This document shows, piece by piece, positions 33,870 through 42,600 of a stretch of 64,000 nt of DNA. Both the position numbers and the translations under genes were made by a program. A model generated the notes under the pieces. That model saw nothing but the letters and a program-made list of their open reading frames with translations. It was not told the origin of the DNA and made no database searches. This DNA comes from Microbacterium sp. MYb72 (GTDB lineage Bacteria; Actinomycetota; Actinomycetes; Actinomycetales; Microbacteriaceae). Position 1 is the first letter of the stretch; the number at the start of each line of letters is the position of its first letter. The DNA is taken from the NCBI RefSeq assembly GCF_002979415.1, contig NZ_PCOT01000004.1, forward strand, positions 62,001 through 126,000, in the 5' to 3' direction.

Positions 33870-34076
33870 ATGAGCGCAGCAGACGACATCAAGAACGCCG
33901 CCGAGAAGCTGGCCGGAAAGGTCAAGGAGGGCGTGGGCAAGGTCACCGACAACGAGAAGCTCGAGGCCGAGGGCCGCGCCGACCAGGTCAAGGCGTCGGC
34001 GAAGCAGGCTGCAGACGACGTCAAGGACGCCGCCAAGAAGGCCGGCGAGAACCTGCGGGGCGGCTTCAAGGAGTAG
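33870..34076 (+). CDS. CsbD-family stress protein
   Basis: A 68-residue, highly charged protein with the CsbD pattern: DIKNAAEKLAGKVKEGVGK, then DNEKLEAEGRADQVKA and a Lys/Ala tail. CsbD-like proteins accumulate under general stress and in stationary phase; their action is unknown. ATG 33870 has GAGGAAG six bases upstream. A strong hairpin terminator follows. It is divergent from the Cys/Met-rich protein across 192 bp. Confidence 0.92.
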   Translation: MSAADDIKNAAEKLAGKVKEGVGKVTDNEKLEAEGRADQVKASAKQAADDVKDAAKKAGENLRGGFKE

Positions 34077-34103
34077 TCGCGCGGCCCCACGGGCCCACCA
34101 CGT

Positions 34104-34147
34104 ATCGGAAACGCCTTCCCGCACGCACGCGGGGAGGCGTTTCCGAT
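34104..34147 (+). terminator. Terminator after csbD-like gene
   Basis: Hairpin with 19-base arms 34104-34122 and 34129-34147 (one G-T mismatch), stem ATCGGAAACGCCTTCCCGC. It separates the CsbD gene from the MFS transporter. Confidence 0.8.
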
Positions 34148-34180
34148 CCACCCCTCCCTCTTCGGCAGTAGTGTCGGGCT

Positions 34181-35572
34181 GTGTCATCCTTCGCCCCTCT
34201 GCAGCGGCTCGTCATCACGATCGCGATCCTCGCGTCCTTCGTGACCTTCCTCGACGGCACCGTCGTCAACGTCGCGCTCCCCGCGATCAGCCGGGAGCTG
34301 GGCGGAGGCATCACCACCCAGCAATGGGTCGTCGACGCGTACCTCATCACACTCAGCGCACTGATCCTGCTGGCCGGGTCGCTGTCCGACGCCTACGGCC
34401 GCGTGCTCGTGATGCGGATCGGCCTCATCGCCTTCGGCGTGGCATCCGTCGCCGTCGCCGTCGCCCCCGACCCGCTGGTGCTGATCATCGCCCGCGCGGG
34501 GCAGGGCGCCGCAGGAGCACTGCTCGTGCCGAGCTCCCTGGCGCTCATCACCGCGACGATGCGCGCCGACGTGCAGTCGCGCGCGATCGGCGTGTGGACG
34601 GCCTTCACCACGGCGGCGCAGCTGGTCGGCCCGCTGCTCGGCGGCCTCTTCGTCGACTTCCTGTCCTGGCGCCTCGTCTTCCTCATCAACGTGCTCCCGA
34701 TCGCGGTGACGCTCTTCCTCCTCTCGCGGCTGAAGCTCGACGAGCGCCGGAGCGGCGTCCGAGTGGACTGGTGGAGCGGGGCGCTGTGCGCGCTGGGACT
34801 GGGTTCCGTGGTGTTCGCGCTCATCGAGCAGCCGACCAGGGGCTGGGCCTCTCCGGTGATCTGGGGCCCGGGCATCGCCGGCATCCTGCTGTTCGCGCTG
34901 TTCCTCTGGCGGCAGGATCACTCGGCGTCGCCGCTGCTGCCGATGTCGCTGTTCCGCGTGCGGGACTTCGCCTGGGGCAACCTGGCGACGCTGTTCGTCT
35001 ACGCCGCCCTGTCGCTCAACGGCTTCGTCGTCGGCGTGTACCTGCAGCAGGGCGCAGGTCTCACGGCCACCGCCGCCGGGCTCGCGAGCCTGCCGATGAC
35101 GATCCTGATGATCCTGGTCAGCTCGCGCGCCGGCGCCTGGGCCGGACGCCTCGGCCCCCGCATCTTCATGACGGTCGGCCCGCTGGTGATGGCCGTCGGC
35201 GCAGTGATGCTGCTGCTCGTCTCGGAGCACTTCGACTACTGGTGGCAGGTGCTTCCGGCCATGATCGTGATGGGCCTCGGTCTCTCGCTGACGGTGGCTC
35301 CGCTGACCGCGGCGATCCTCGGCGCGATCGACGAGGCGCACTCCGGCATCGCGTCGGCCGTCAACAACGCCGTCGCCAGGGTCGCCGGCCTGCTCGTCGT
35401 CGCGATGCTCTCGACGATCGTGGGCGGCACGCTGGACCTCGCCGGATTCCACAGCGCGGCCTGGGTGACGGCGAGCCTGCTCGTGCTCGGCGGCGTCGTG
35501 TCGTGGATCGGGATCCGCCGCAACCCCGCCGAGGAGGCGCAGGCGGCGGACGCCGCCGACGCACCCCGTTGA
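34181..35572 (+). CDS. MFS drug-efflux-type transporter (DHA2, 14-TM)
   Basis: A 463-residue major-facilitator protein with about fourteen hydrophobic segments. Motifs of the DHA2 branch: FVTFLDGTVVNVALPAI (motif D1), QWVVDAYLITLSALILLAGSL, then motif A SLSDAYGRVLVMRIG and the motif C region GAAGALLVPSSLALI. Such proteins export drugs or cationic compounds by proton antiport. GTG 34181 lies directly after TAGTGT (about 34166-34171), so the message may be leaderless. No regulator is adjacent. It is followed at 57 bp by the DUF899 gene. Confidence 0.9.
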   Translation: MSSFAPLQRLVITIAILASFVTFLDGTVVNVALPAISRELGGGITTQQWVVDAYLITLSALILLAGSLSDAYGRVLVMRIGLIAFGVASVAVAVAPDPLVLIIARAGQGAAGALLVPSSLALITATMRADVQSRAIGVWTAFTTAAQLVGPLLGGLFVDFLSWRLVFLINVLPIAVTLFLLSRLKLDERRSGVRVDWWSGALCALGLGSVVFALIEQPTRGWASPVIWGPGIAGILLFALFLWRQDHSASPLLPMSLFRVRDFAWGNLATLFVYAALSLNGFVVGVYLQQGAGLTATAAGLASLPMTILMILVSSRAGAWAGRLGPRIFMTVGPLVMAVGAVMLLLVSEHFDYWWQVLPAMIVMGLGLSLTVAPLTAAILGAIDEAHSGIASAVNNAVARVAGLLVVAMLSTIVGGTLDLAGFHSAAWVTASLLVLGGVVSWIGIRRNPAEEAQAADAADAPR

Positions 35573-35628
35573 CCGTGTCGGTGGCCCGGCGCAGACTGGG
35601 GGCACCGCCACGAAACCGGAGGATCATC

Positions 35629-36318
35629 GTGAGCACCGCCCCTCTGCCCCCTGTCGTCGACGCCGCCACCTGGCGTCGTGAACTCGATGCGCTGCGCGTG
35701 CGGGAGAAGGCCGCGACCCGCGAGCTCGATGCGATCGCGGCGCAGCGTCGTCGCCTGCCGATGGTCGAGCTGCCCGAGTACACGCTCGGCGGCGCCGACG
35801 GCCCCGTGCGCCTCGCCGATGTGTTCGACGGGGCCTCTCAGCTGATCGTCTACAACCACATGTGGTCGGACGGCAACGAGTGGCAGTGCCCGGGCTGCAC
35901 CGGATTCACCTCGCAGTTCACGCGGCTCGACGTGCTGGACCGGTACTACGACGCGCGCTTCGTGATCGTCAGCAACGGCCCGATCGAGGAGCTCCTCGCC
36001 TACCGCGAGCGTGTGGGCAACCGGATGCAGTGGTTCTCGAGCGCCGACAGCTCGTTCGGCGTCGACATGGACGCCCCGCCGAACGCCGGCTTCGGCGTGA
36101 ACGTCTTCCTGCGCGACGGAGACACGGTCTACCGGACGTGGCACACGGAGGGTCGAGGCACCGAGCGCCTCAGTCATCTGCAGGGCCTGGTCGACCTTCT
36201 TCCGTATGGCCGCCAGGAGGAGTGGGAGGACTCCCCCGAGGGCTGGCCGCAGCATCCGACCTATAGCCAGGGCATGGGCTCGAAGGAGATCGGCGCGCTG
36301 TACGGGGCGGGGAGCTGA
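35629..36318 (+). CDS. DUF899-family thioredoxin-like protein
   Basis: A 229-residue DUF899 protein: VVDAATWRRELDALRVREK and RRLPMVELPEYTLGG at the N terminus, then a thioredoxin-like core with NHMWSDGNEWQCPGCTGF. The CPGC could be a redox pair. DUF899 members are common in soil bacteria and of unknown function; some annotations call them dithiol-disulfide isomerase-like. GTG 35629 follows GGAGG. The stop overlaps the next gene by four bases. Confidence 0.85.
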   Translation: MSTAPLPPVVDAATWRRELDALRVREKAATRELDAIAAQRRRLPMVELPEYTLGGADGPVRLADVFDGASQLIVYNHMWSDGNEWQCPGCTGFTSQFTRLDVLDRYYDARFVIVSNGPIEELLAYRERVGNRMQWFSSADSSFGVDMDAPPNAGFGVNVFLRDGDTVYRTWHTEGRGTERLSHLQGLVDLLPYGRQEEWEDSPEGWPQHPTYSQGMGSKEIGALYGAGS

Positions 36319-37115
36319 CCCGCCGCCTGGCGGCGACGGCCGCCCTCGCTCTTCTCCTCGCCCTGACCGCATGCTCGACGGACGCATCCGGCGACATCGC
36401 CCTCCCGCCATCCGGTGCTGTGCCCGACTACCAGCTCGGCGGCGCGTATCCGCCCGCCGACGGAGTGGGCATCGTGGGCCGCGACCGCTCCGCCGACCCC
36501 GCAGACGGGGTGTACTCCATCTGCTACGTGAACGGCTTCCAGACCCAACCGGGAGAGCTCGAGTCCTGGGCGCAGGATCTGCTGCTGCAGCGCGACGGCG
36601 ACGTCGTGTACGACCCGGACTGGCCCGACGAGGCGCTGCTCGACACCTCGACGGCCGACCGGCGCGAGCGCATCGCGGCGACGGTCGGACCGTGGATCGA
36701 CGGATGCGCGGATGCCGGCTTCGACGCCGTCGAGTTCGACAACCTCGACTCGTACACGCGCTCCGACGGCGCACTCTCCCTCGACGACAACCTCGCACTC
36801 GCGGCGCTGCTCGTCGACCGCGCGCACGCCGCCGGCCTCGCCGCCGGGCAGAAGAACGCGGCAGAGGATGCCGCGGTCCTGCACGAGAAGGCGGGGTTCG
36901 ACTTCGCGGTGACCGAGGAGTGCGCCGTGTACCGGGAGTGCCCGCGCTACACGGAGGTGTACGGCGAGCACGTCATCGACATCGAGTACGCCGACGAGCT
37001 GCCGCGACCGTTCGCCGAGATGTGCGCCGACGAGGAGTCCCCGGCGTCGATGGTGCTGCGCGACCGCGACCTCGTCACGCCGGATGACGAGGATTACGCG
37101 TTCGAGACCTGTTAG
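36315..37115 (+). CDS. GH114-like secreted lipoprotein (endo-alpha-1,4-polygalactosaminidase family)
   Basis: A 266-residue predicted lipoprotein. In frame upstream of the first ATG/GTG lies RRLAATAALALLLALTACS, a signal with lipobox LTAC; no ATG, GTG or TTG precedes it. The only candidate start is CTG 36315, overlapping the DUF899 stop as CTGA after GGGGCGGGGAG. The body is a TIM-barrel GH114-type domain: YSICYVNGFQTQPGE, GFDAVEFDNLDSY (catalytic-type Asp/Glu), AAGQKNAAED and FAVTEECAVYREC. Such enzymes act on galactosamine-containing polymers. The stop overlaps the convergent cystathionine synthase stop by four bases. A non-standard start is unusual and needs confirmation. Confidence 0.72.
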   Translation: MTRRLAATAALALLLALTACSTDASGDIALPPSGAVPDYQLGGAYPPADGVGIVGRDRSADPADGVYSICYVNGFQTQPGELESWAQDLLLQRDGDVVYDPDWPDEALLDTSTADRRERIAATVGPWIDGCADAGFDAVEFDNLDSYTRSDGALSLDDNLALAALLVDRAHAAGLAAGQKNAAEDAAVLHEKAGFDFAVTEECAVYRECPRYTEVYGEHVIDIEYADELPRPFAEMCADEESPASMVLRDRDLVTPDDEDYAFETC

Positions 37116-38128
37116 CCGGCGCTGTCGAGGAAGGCCCGCACCTCGGCGACGACGGGGTCGACCGTGGCCTCCGGCACCGCGTAGCCGCGCTCGGCGAGCC
37201 ACTCGTCGTCGTAGAGCTTGTCGAGGTAGCCGCGCCCGTGATCGGGGAGCAGCACGACGACCACGTCGTCTTCGGTGAGGGCGGATGCCGTGCGGAGCGC
37301 GGCGACGACCGCCATGCCGCTGGAGCCGCCGACGAACAGCCCCTCCTCGGCGGCGAGGCGACGGGTCATCGCGAAGGACTCGGCGTCCGAGATCCGCTCG
37401 TACCCGTCGACGACGGAGGGGTCGAACGTCGAGGGCATGAAGTCCTCCCCCACGCCCTCCACGTGGTAGCCGTGGATCGGCCCGCCCGAGTAGATCGAGC
37501 CCTCAGGGTCGGCGCCGATGACCCTGACCCGCCCGTCGCTCGCCTGCTTGAGGTAGCGGCCGGTGCCGGTGATGGTGCCGCCGGTGCCGATGCCGGCGAC
37601 GAAGTGGGTGACACGGCCGTCGGTGTCGCTCCAGATCTCCGGACCGGTGGTCTCGAAGTGCCCGCGCGGACCGTTCTGGTTCGCGAACTGGTTGGGGTTG
37701 AAGGCCCCGGGGATCTCCGCGGCCAGCCGGGCGGCCACGCTGTAGTACGAGCGCGGATCGGTGGGTTCGACGCTGGTCGGCGTCACCACGACCTCGGCTC
37801 CGTAGCCGCGCAGGGTGGCGACCTTGGCACCGGCGAACTTGTCGGGGACGACGAACACCATCCGGTATCCGCGCTGCAGGGCGACGAGCGCGAGGCCGAC
37901 GCCGGTGTTGCCGCTCGTGGCCTCGACGATCGTGCCTCCGGGCTTCAGCATGCCCTCGCGCTCGGCGGCGTCGATGATCGACGCGGCGATGCGGTCCTTG
38001 GCGGAGCTGCCGGGGTTGAAGTACTCGACCTTCGCGAGCACGGTCGGACGGATGCCGGCCGCGACGGCGTTCAGGCGGACGAGGGGCGTGTGGCCGACGA
38101 GTTCGGCGATGTGCTGGGCGTAGCGCAC
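37112..38128 (-). CDS. Cystathionine beta-synthase/cysteine synthase-type PLP enzyme
   Basis: A 338-residue fold-type II PLP enzyme. PLP Lys is in NPGSSAKDRIAASII, the substrate loop is VEATSGNTGVGLA, QFANQNGPRGHFETTGPEIW is the cystathionine-synthase-like substrate segment, and the phosphate loop is GIGTGGTITGTGRYLK. The CBS regulatory domains of full-length cystathionine beta-synthase are absent, so it may be CBS catalytic core or O-acetylserine sulfhydrylase. GTG 38128 follows TCAGGAA. The actinobacterial CBS gene usually neighbours a cystathionine gamma-lyase; none is here. Confidence 0.85.
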   Translation of the reverse strand: MRYAQHIAELVGHTPLVRLNAVAAGIRPTVLAKVEYFNPGSSAKDRIAASIIDAAEREGMLKPGGTIVEATSGNTGVGLALVALQRGYRMVFVVPDKFAGAKVATLRGYGAEVVVTPTSVEPTDPRSYYSVAARLAAEIPGAFNPNQFANQNGPRGHFETTGPEIWSDTDGRVTHFVAGIGTGGTITGTGRYLKQASDGRVRVIGADPEGSIYSGGPIHGYHVEGVGEDFMPSTFDPSVVDGYERISDAESFAMTRRLAAEEGLFVGGSSGMAVVAALRTASALTEDDVVVVLLPDHGRGYLDKLYDDEWLAERGYAVPEATVDPVVAEVRAFLDSAG

Positions 38129-38324
38129 GGGAGTTTCCTGACGTTCAGGGGCACGCGGCTGACGCGCGCTGTTGTGTGGGGTCGGTGGAGGCGAGCGGAG
38201 CGCTCAGCGACAACAACGACACGTCAGGGACACACCGGAACTGTAACCCGAGTCGGGGCCCGCCGCAAACCCGCGCATCCGCGCCGCCCCGCGCACCCGC
38301 ACGCGCCGTACGGAGACGACGGGA

Positions 38325-39683
38325 TCAGCGACGCGAACGATCCAGGCCGAGGATCGGACCGGTGAGCGGAGCCGCGGTCTCTCCCGCCGGCCCCGGAGGC
38401 AGAGCCGGCAGCGCCGTGTCGCTCAGCCACGACTCGAACAGGCCGGCCAGCGGCATCCCGCTCGCCGACTCGGCGAGCGCGACGAAGTCGGCCGTGACGG
38501 CGGTGGCGTAGGCGCGCGCCGAGGTCCACGCGCGCAGCACGCCGAAGAACGCCTCATCGCCGATCGTCAGCCGCAGCGCCTGCAGGGCGAGGGCGCCCCG
38601 CTTGTACACGCGGTCGTCGAACATCGCGTCGGCCCCGGGGTCGGCGAGCACGACGTCCTGCTCCAGCTCGGCGAGGCGAGCGTGATGGGCGAGCGCCTTG
38701 GACTGCGCGCTCGGACCGCCCGATGCCTCCGACCAGATCCATTCGGCGTAGCAGGCGAAGCCCTCGTTGAGCCAGATGTCGCGCCAGCGGCGCAGTCCGA
38801 CGCTGTTGCCGAACCACTGGTGCGCGAGCTCGTGCGCGACGAGGCGCTCCAGTCCGTGCTCGCCGTCGATGTGGTTCGCGCCGAAGATCGCCATCGCCTG
38901 GGCTTCGAGGGGGATCTCCAGCTCATCGGGGGTGACCACCACCGTGTACTCGCCGAAGGGATACGGTCCGAACGACCGCTCGAAGGTCGACATCATCGCC
39001 GCGAGGCCGTCGAAGTCCGCGTGCACGCGGGCAGCCAGCGCCCGGGGATAGAACAACCGCCCCGGCACGTCGCCGAGCGGCATCCGCTCCTCGGTGTACT
39101 GGCCGATCTGCAGGGTCATCAGGTAGGTCGCGGTGGGCACGGGGATGTCGAACACCCACACGCCCCGCCCCCGCGACACCGAGCGCGACGGCGGCACGGA
39201 GCCCACCACGGTGTACCCGGGGTCCGTCGTCACCCGCACCGCATAGGTCGCCTTGTCGTACGGCACGTCGTTGCAGGGGAACCAGGTGGCGGCACCCGTC
39301 GGCTGCGAGGCGATCAGCAGCCCGTCTTCGAGCTCCTCCCACCCGAGGGCGCCCCATCGCGTGTGCCGCGGCTTGGGCGCACCGGCGTACTCGATCGTCG
39401 CCCGCACGACATCGCCGGCGGGCACCGTGCCGCCCAGCGCGACCTTGACCTTGCGATCGGTCTGGGTGAAGTTCGTCCGCGACTGCCCGTCGACGCGGAC
39501 CTTCCTGACGCGCAGACCGACGAGGTCGAGCGCGAAGGCCGCGGTGTCCTGCTCGATGCGCACGTCGATCACCGCGGTGGCGGTGAGTCGATTCGTCGAC
39601 AGCTTGTAGTCGAGATCGAGGTCGTAGTGCTCGACGCGGATGCGCGGGTCGCCGGAGTGCGGGGTGTACGGGTCGACGTTCAT
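38325..39683 (-). CDS. M1-family zinc metallopeptidase, coupled to the Pls-like synthetase
   Basis: A 452-residue M1 aminopeptidase with the zinc site LVAHELAHQWFGNSV (HExxH) and NEGFACYAEW (third ligand Glu, 18 residues on). The exopeptidase loop is degenerate (ELEIPLEAQAMAIFG in place of the common GAMEN), and the C-terminal ERAP-like domain is missing, so the protein is about half the length of PepN. ATG 39683 overlaps the stop of the Pls-like synthetase as ATGA, so the two are made together. Streptomyces epsilon-poly-lysine producers make a zinc peptidase that degrades the polymer; by analogy this one may trim or detoxify the synthetase product. Confidence 0.88.
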   Translation of the reverse strand: MNVDPYTPHSGDPRIRVEHYDLDLDYKLSTNRLTATAVIDVRIEQDTAAFALDLVGLRVRKVRVDGQSRTNFTQTDRKVKVALGGTVPAGDVVRATIEYAGAPKPRHTRWGALGWEELEDGLLIASQPTGAATWFPCNDVPYDKATYAVRVTTDPGYTVVGSVPPSRSVSRGRGVWVFDIPVPTATYLMTLQIGQYTEERMPLGDVPGRLFYPRALAARVHADFDGLAAMMSTFERSFGPYPFGEYTVVVTPDELEIPLEAQAMAIFGANHIDGEHGLERLVAHELAHQWFGNSVGLRRWRDIWLNEGFACYAEWIWSEASGGPSAQSKALAHHARLAELEQDVVLADPGADAMFDDRVYKRGALALQALRLTIGDEAFFGVLRAWTSARAYATAVTADFVALAESASGMPLAGLFESWLSDTALPALPPGPAGETAAPLTGPILGLDRSRR

Positions 39684-42600
39684 CCGTCCGCCGCCTGGTA
39701 GGCGCGCACCGTCACGGCCCGCCACGGGCCGATCGGGTTGCCGCTCCAGCGACTCCCGGCGGGTACCGTCTCGCCCCGCATGACGAGGGATGCCGGCCCC
39801 ACGGTCGCGTCGGCGGCGATGGTCGCCGCGGGCAGCACGACCGAGTGCGGGCCGAGGGTGGCACCCGATTCGAGGGTGACCGTGTCGATGCTCATCACAC
39901 GATCATGGAACAGATGGGTCTGAACCACACAACCGCGGTTCACCGTCGCCCCGTCGCCGAGGCTCACGAGGTCGGGCTCGGGGAGCCAGTAGCTGTCGGT
40001 CCAGACGCCGTGGCCGATCTTCGCGCCGAGGCTGCGCAGCCAGACGACGAGGGCTGGGGTTCCCGCTGCCGCGGTGGCGAACCAGGGCGCCGCGACCATC
40101 TCGGTGAAGGTGTCGGCGACCTCGGTGCGCCACACGAAGCTGGACCAGAGCGGATGCTCGCCCGCTCTGATCGGTCCGACGAAGATCCATTTCGCCGCGG
40201 TCGTGATGGCGGCCGCGAACGCTCCGGCCGCGAGCAGGACGGCGCCGGACAGCAGGATCGCGATCGGCAGTCCCCAGGTCTCGGTGATCCAGGCGAGGCC
40301 GAGCAGCACGGCGAGTCCGAGGCCGCACGTGACGAACACCGGGAGGACGCGGCCGAGCTCCCACAGGCCGCGCGCCCACCGCAGCGACTGCCGCGGGCGG
40401 TAGGTGCGCTCGAGGTCGGAGTCGTTCACGACGCGACGCAACCGCACGGCCGGCGATCCGAGCCAGGACGAGCCCGCCTTCGCCCGCTCCGGAGCGACGG
40501 AGAGCACGGCGATCAGGCCGTCCTTCGGCACGCGGTGGCCTGCGGCTGCCAGTCCGGAGTTGCCGAGGAAGGCGCGCTTGCCGATGCGCGCCTTCGCGAT
40601 GCGCATCCATCCGCCGTTGAGCTCGTAGGTGCCGACCATGGTGTCGTCGGCGAGGAAGGCGCCGTCGTCGATCACGGTCATGCGGGGGATCAGCAGCACC
40701 GTCGACGCCTCGACCTCCCGGCCGACCTGCGCGCCGAGCATCCGCAGCCAGATCGGGGTGAACAGGCTGGAGTAGATCGGGAAGAGGAGGGTGCGGGCGG
40801 AGTCGAGCAGGCGCTCGGTGGTCCAGGCCTGCCAGGCCACCCGTCCGCGCACGGGGTGCACGCCCTCGGTCAGCCCGATCGAGAGCACCCGCACGATGAG
40901 CAGCACCGCCGCCGCGAAGACCAGACCGGTCACGAGCACGGCCGGCACGAGCCACAGCGCGAGCGGCCCGATCGCCGCGGCCAGCGATTCCGAGCCGCGG
41001 ATGCCGGCCGCCAGCACGAGGCCGCCGACCGCGAAGGCGAGGAACGGCAGCAGCCCCAGCAGCGCGGAGGAGCCGCCGTATGCCCACAGCCACCGGCGGC
41101 GCTTCGGGGGAGCCTCCGGAGCGAACGGCATGCTCTTGCCGCCTACCCGTGCTGCGGGTGAACCGGCCCAGCGCTGCCTGGCGCGCACCCGCCCGAACAC
41201 CGCGGAGCCAGGGGCGATCTCGGCCCCGCGCCCGATCTTCGTGCCGGGTGCGAGCGTGCTGCGTGCACCCACGGTGGCGTCGGCGCCGATCCGGATCTCG
41301 CCGATGCGCACGGTGTCGCCGTCGATCCAGTAGCCGGCGAGGTCGACCTCCGGCTCGATGGCCGCGCCCTCGCCGATGTGCAGCATCCCCGTCACCGGGG
41401 GGAGCGAATGGAGGTCGACGCCCTTGCCGATGCGGGCGCCGAGAGCACGGGCGTAGAAGATCACCCAGGGGGCGCCCGCGAGCCCGACCGCATCGACCTG
41501 ATGCGACACCTGCTCGGCGAGCCACAGCCGCAGATGCACGCCGCCGCCGCGGGGGTAGTCGCCGCCGCGCACCCCGACCAGCAGGAGCCGGGCGACGAGG
41601 GCCGACAGGGCCATCCGTCCGAACGGGGTCACGAACACGAGGAGGCCGAGGAGGATCGCCCAGCCCGGTGCGGTGGGGAGGAAGTCGAACCCCGGCACGA
41701 GCTGCAGCAGCCAGCTCGCCGTCAGCAGCCAGGTGATCCAGCGAGCCCCGGAGAGCATGAACAGCGGGATGCCGAGCAGCGTCTGCACCCACTGCATGCG
41801 CCGCGGCGTGGGGGCCGCAGCGGTCGCCGTGCGGATCTCCTGGTCGGTGGCGACCTCGTCGACGGCATCCGCCATCTGCCGCAGCCGCGGCAGGTCGTAC
41901 ACGTCGGCCATCGTGAACTCGGGGGCGCGCGTGCGGATGCGCGAGACCAGCTGCGCCGCGGCGAGTGATCCGCCGCCGAGCTGGAAGAAGTCGGCGTTCT
42001 CCTCGGTCGGACGCATGCCGAGCACCGAGAACCACTGCTCGGCGAGCCACGCGGCCGTGCCGGACAGGGTCGAGTCCGCGGCAACCTGATCGATGAGAGG
42101 CCAGGGCAGAGCGGCCTTGTCCACCTTGCCCGAGGTGCGGACGGGCAGGTCGTCGACCACCGCGAGGAGCGGGATGAGCGGGGCGGGGAGGGCTTCGGCG
42201 AGCTGAGCGCGGGCGCGCTGCCGATCGAAGCCGTCGGCGGGGACGACGTAGCCCACGAGCAGGGCGATGCCGGCATCCGTCCTGCGCACGGCGACCGCTG
42301 CCGCGGTGACATCGTCGATGGCTTGGAGCGCCGCCTCGACCTCGCCGAGCTCGATGCGGCGTCCGCCGATCTTGACCTGATCGTCGACGCGCCCCTGGAA
42401 GATCAGACCCTCCGCGTCGGCGCGCACCATGTCGCCGGAGCGGTAGGCGCGGTCCCATCCGAGGGTGGGCATCGGAGCGTACTTCTCGGCATCCTTGGCC
42501 GGGTCGAGATAGCGGGCGAGGCCCACTCCCCCGATGATGAGCTCTCCGGCCTCGCCGTCGGCGACGAGCCGACCGTCGGCGTCGACGACCGCGAGCGCCC

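Noticed and set aside
33254..34187. Long minus-strand frame that extends the Cys/Met-rich protein to 303 residues
   Set aside because: The first 170 codons are antisense to the CsbD gene and its terminator; ATG 33677 has a clear ribosome site and starts the Met-rich segment.
38129..38324. SAM-type riboswitch upstream of the cystathionine synthase-like gene
   Set aside because: The leader lacks the conserved SAM-I or SAM-IV blocks; only a possible -10 (TACAGT on the minus strand) was seen.
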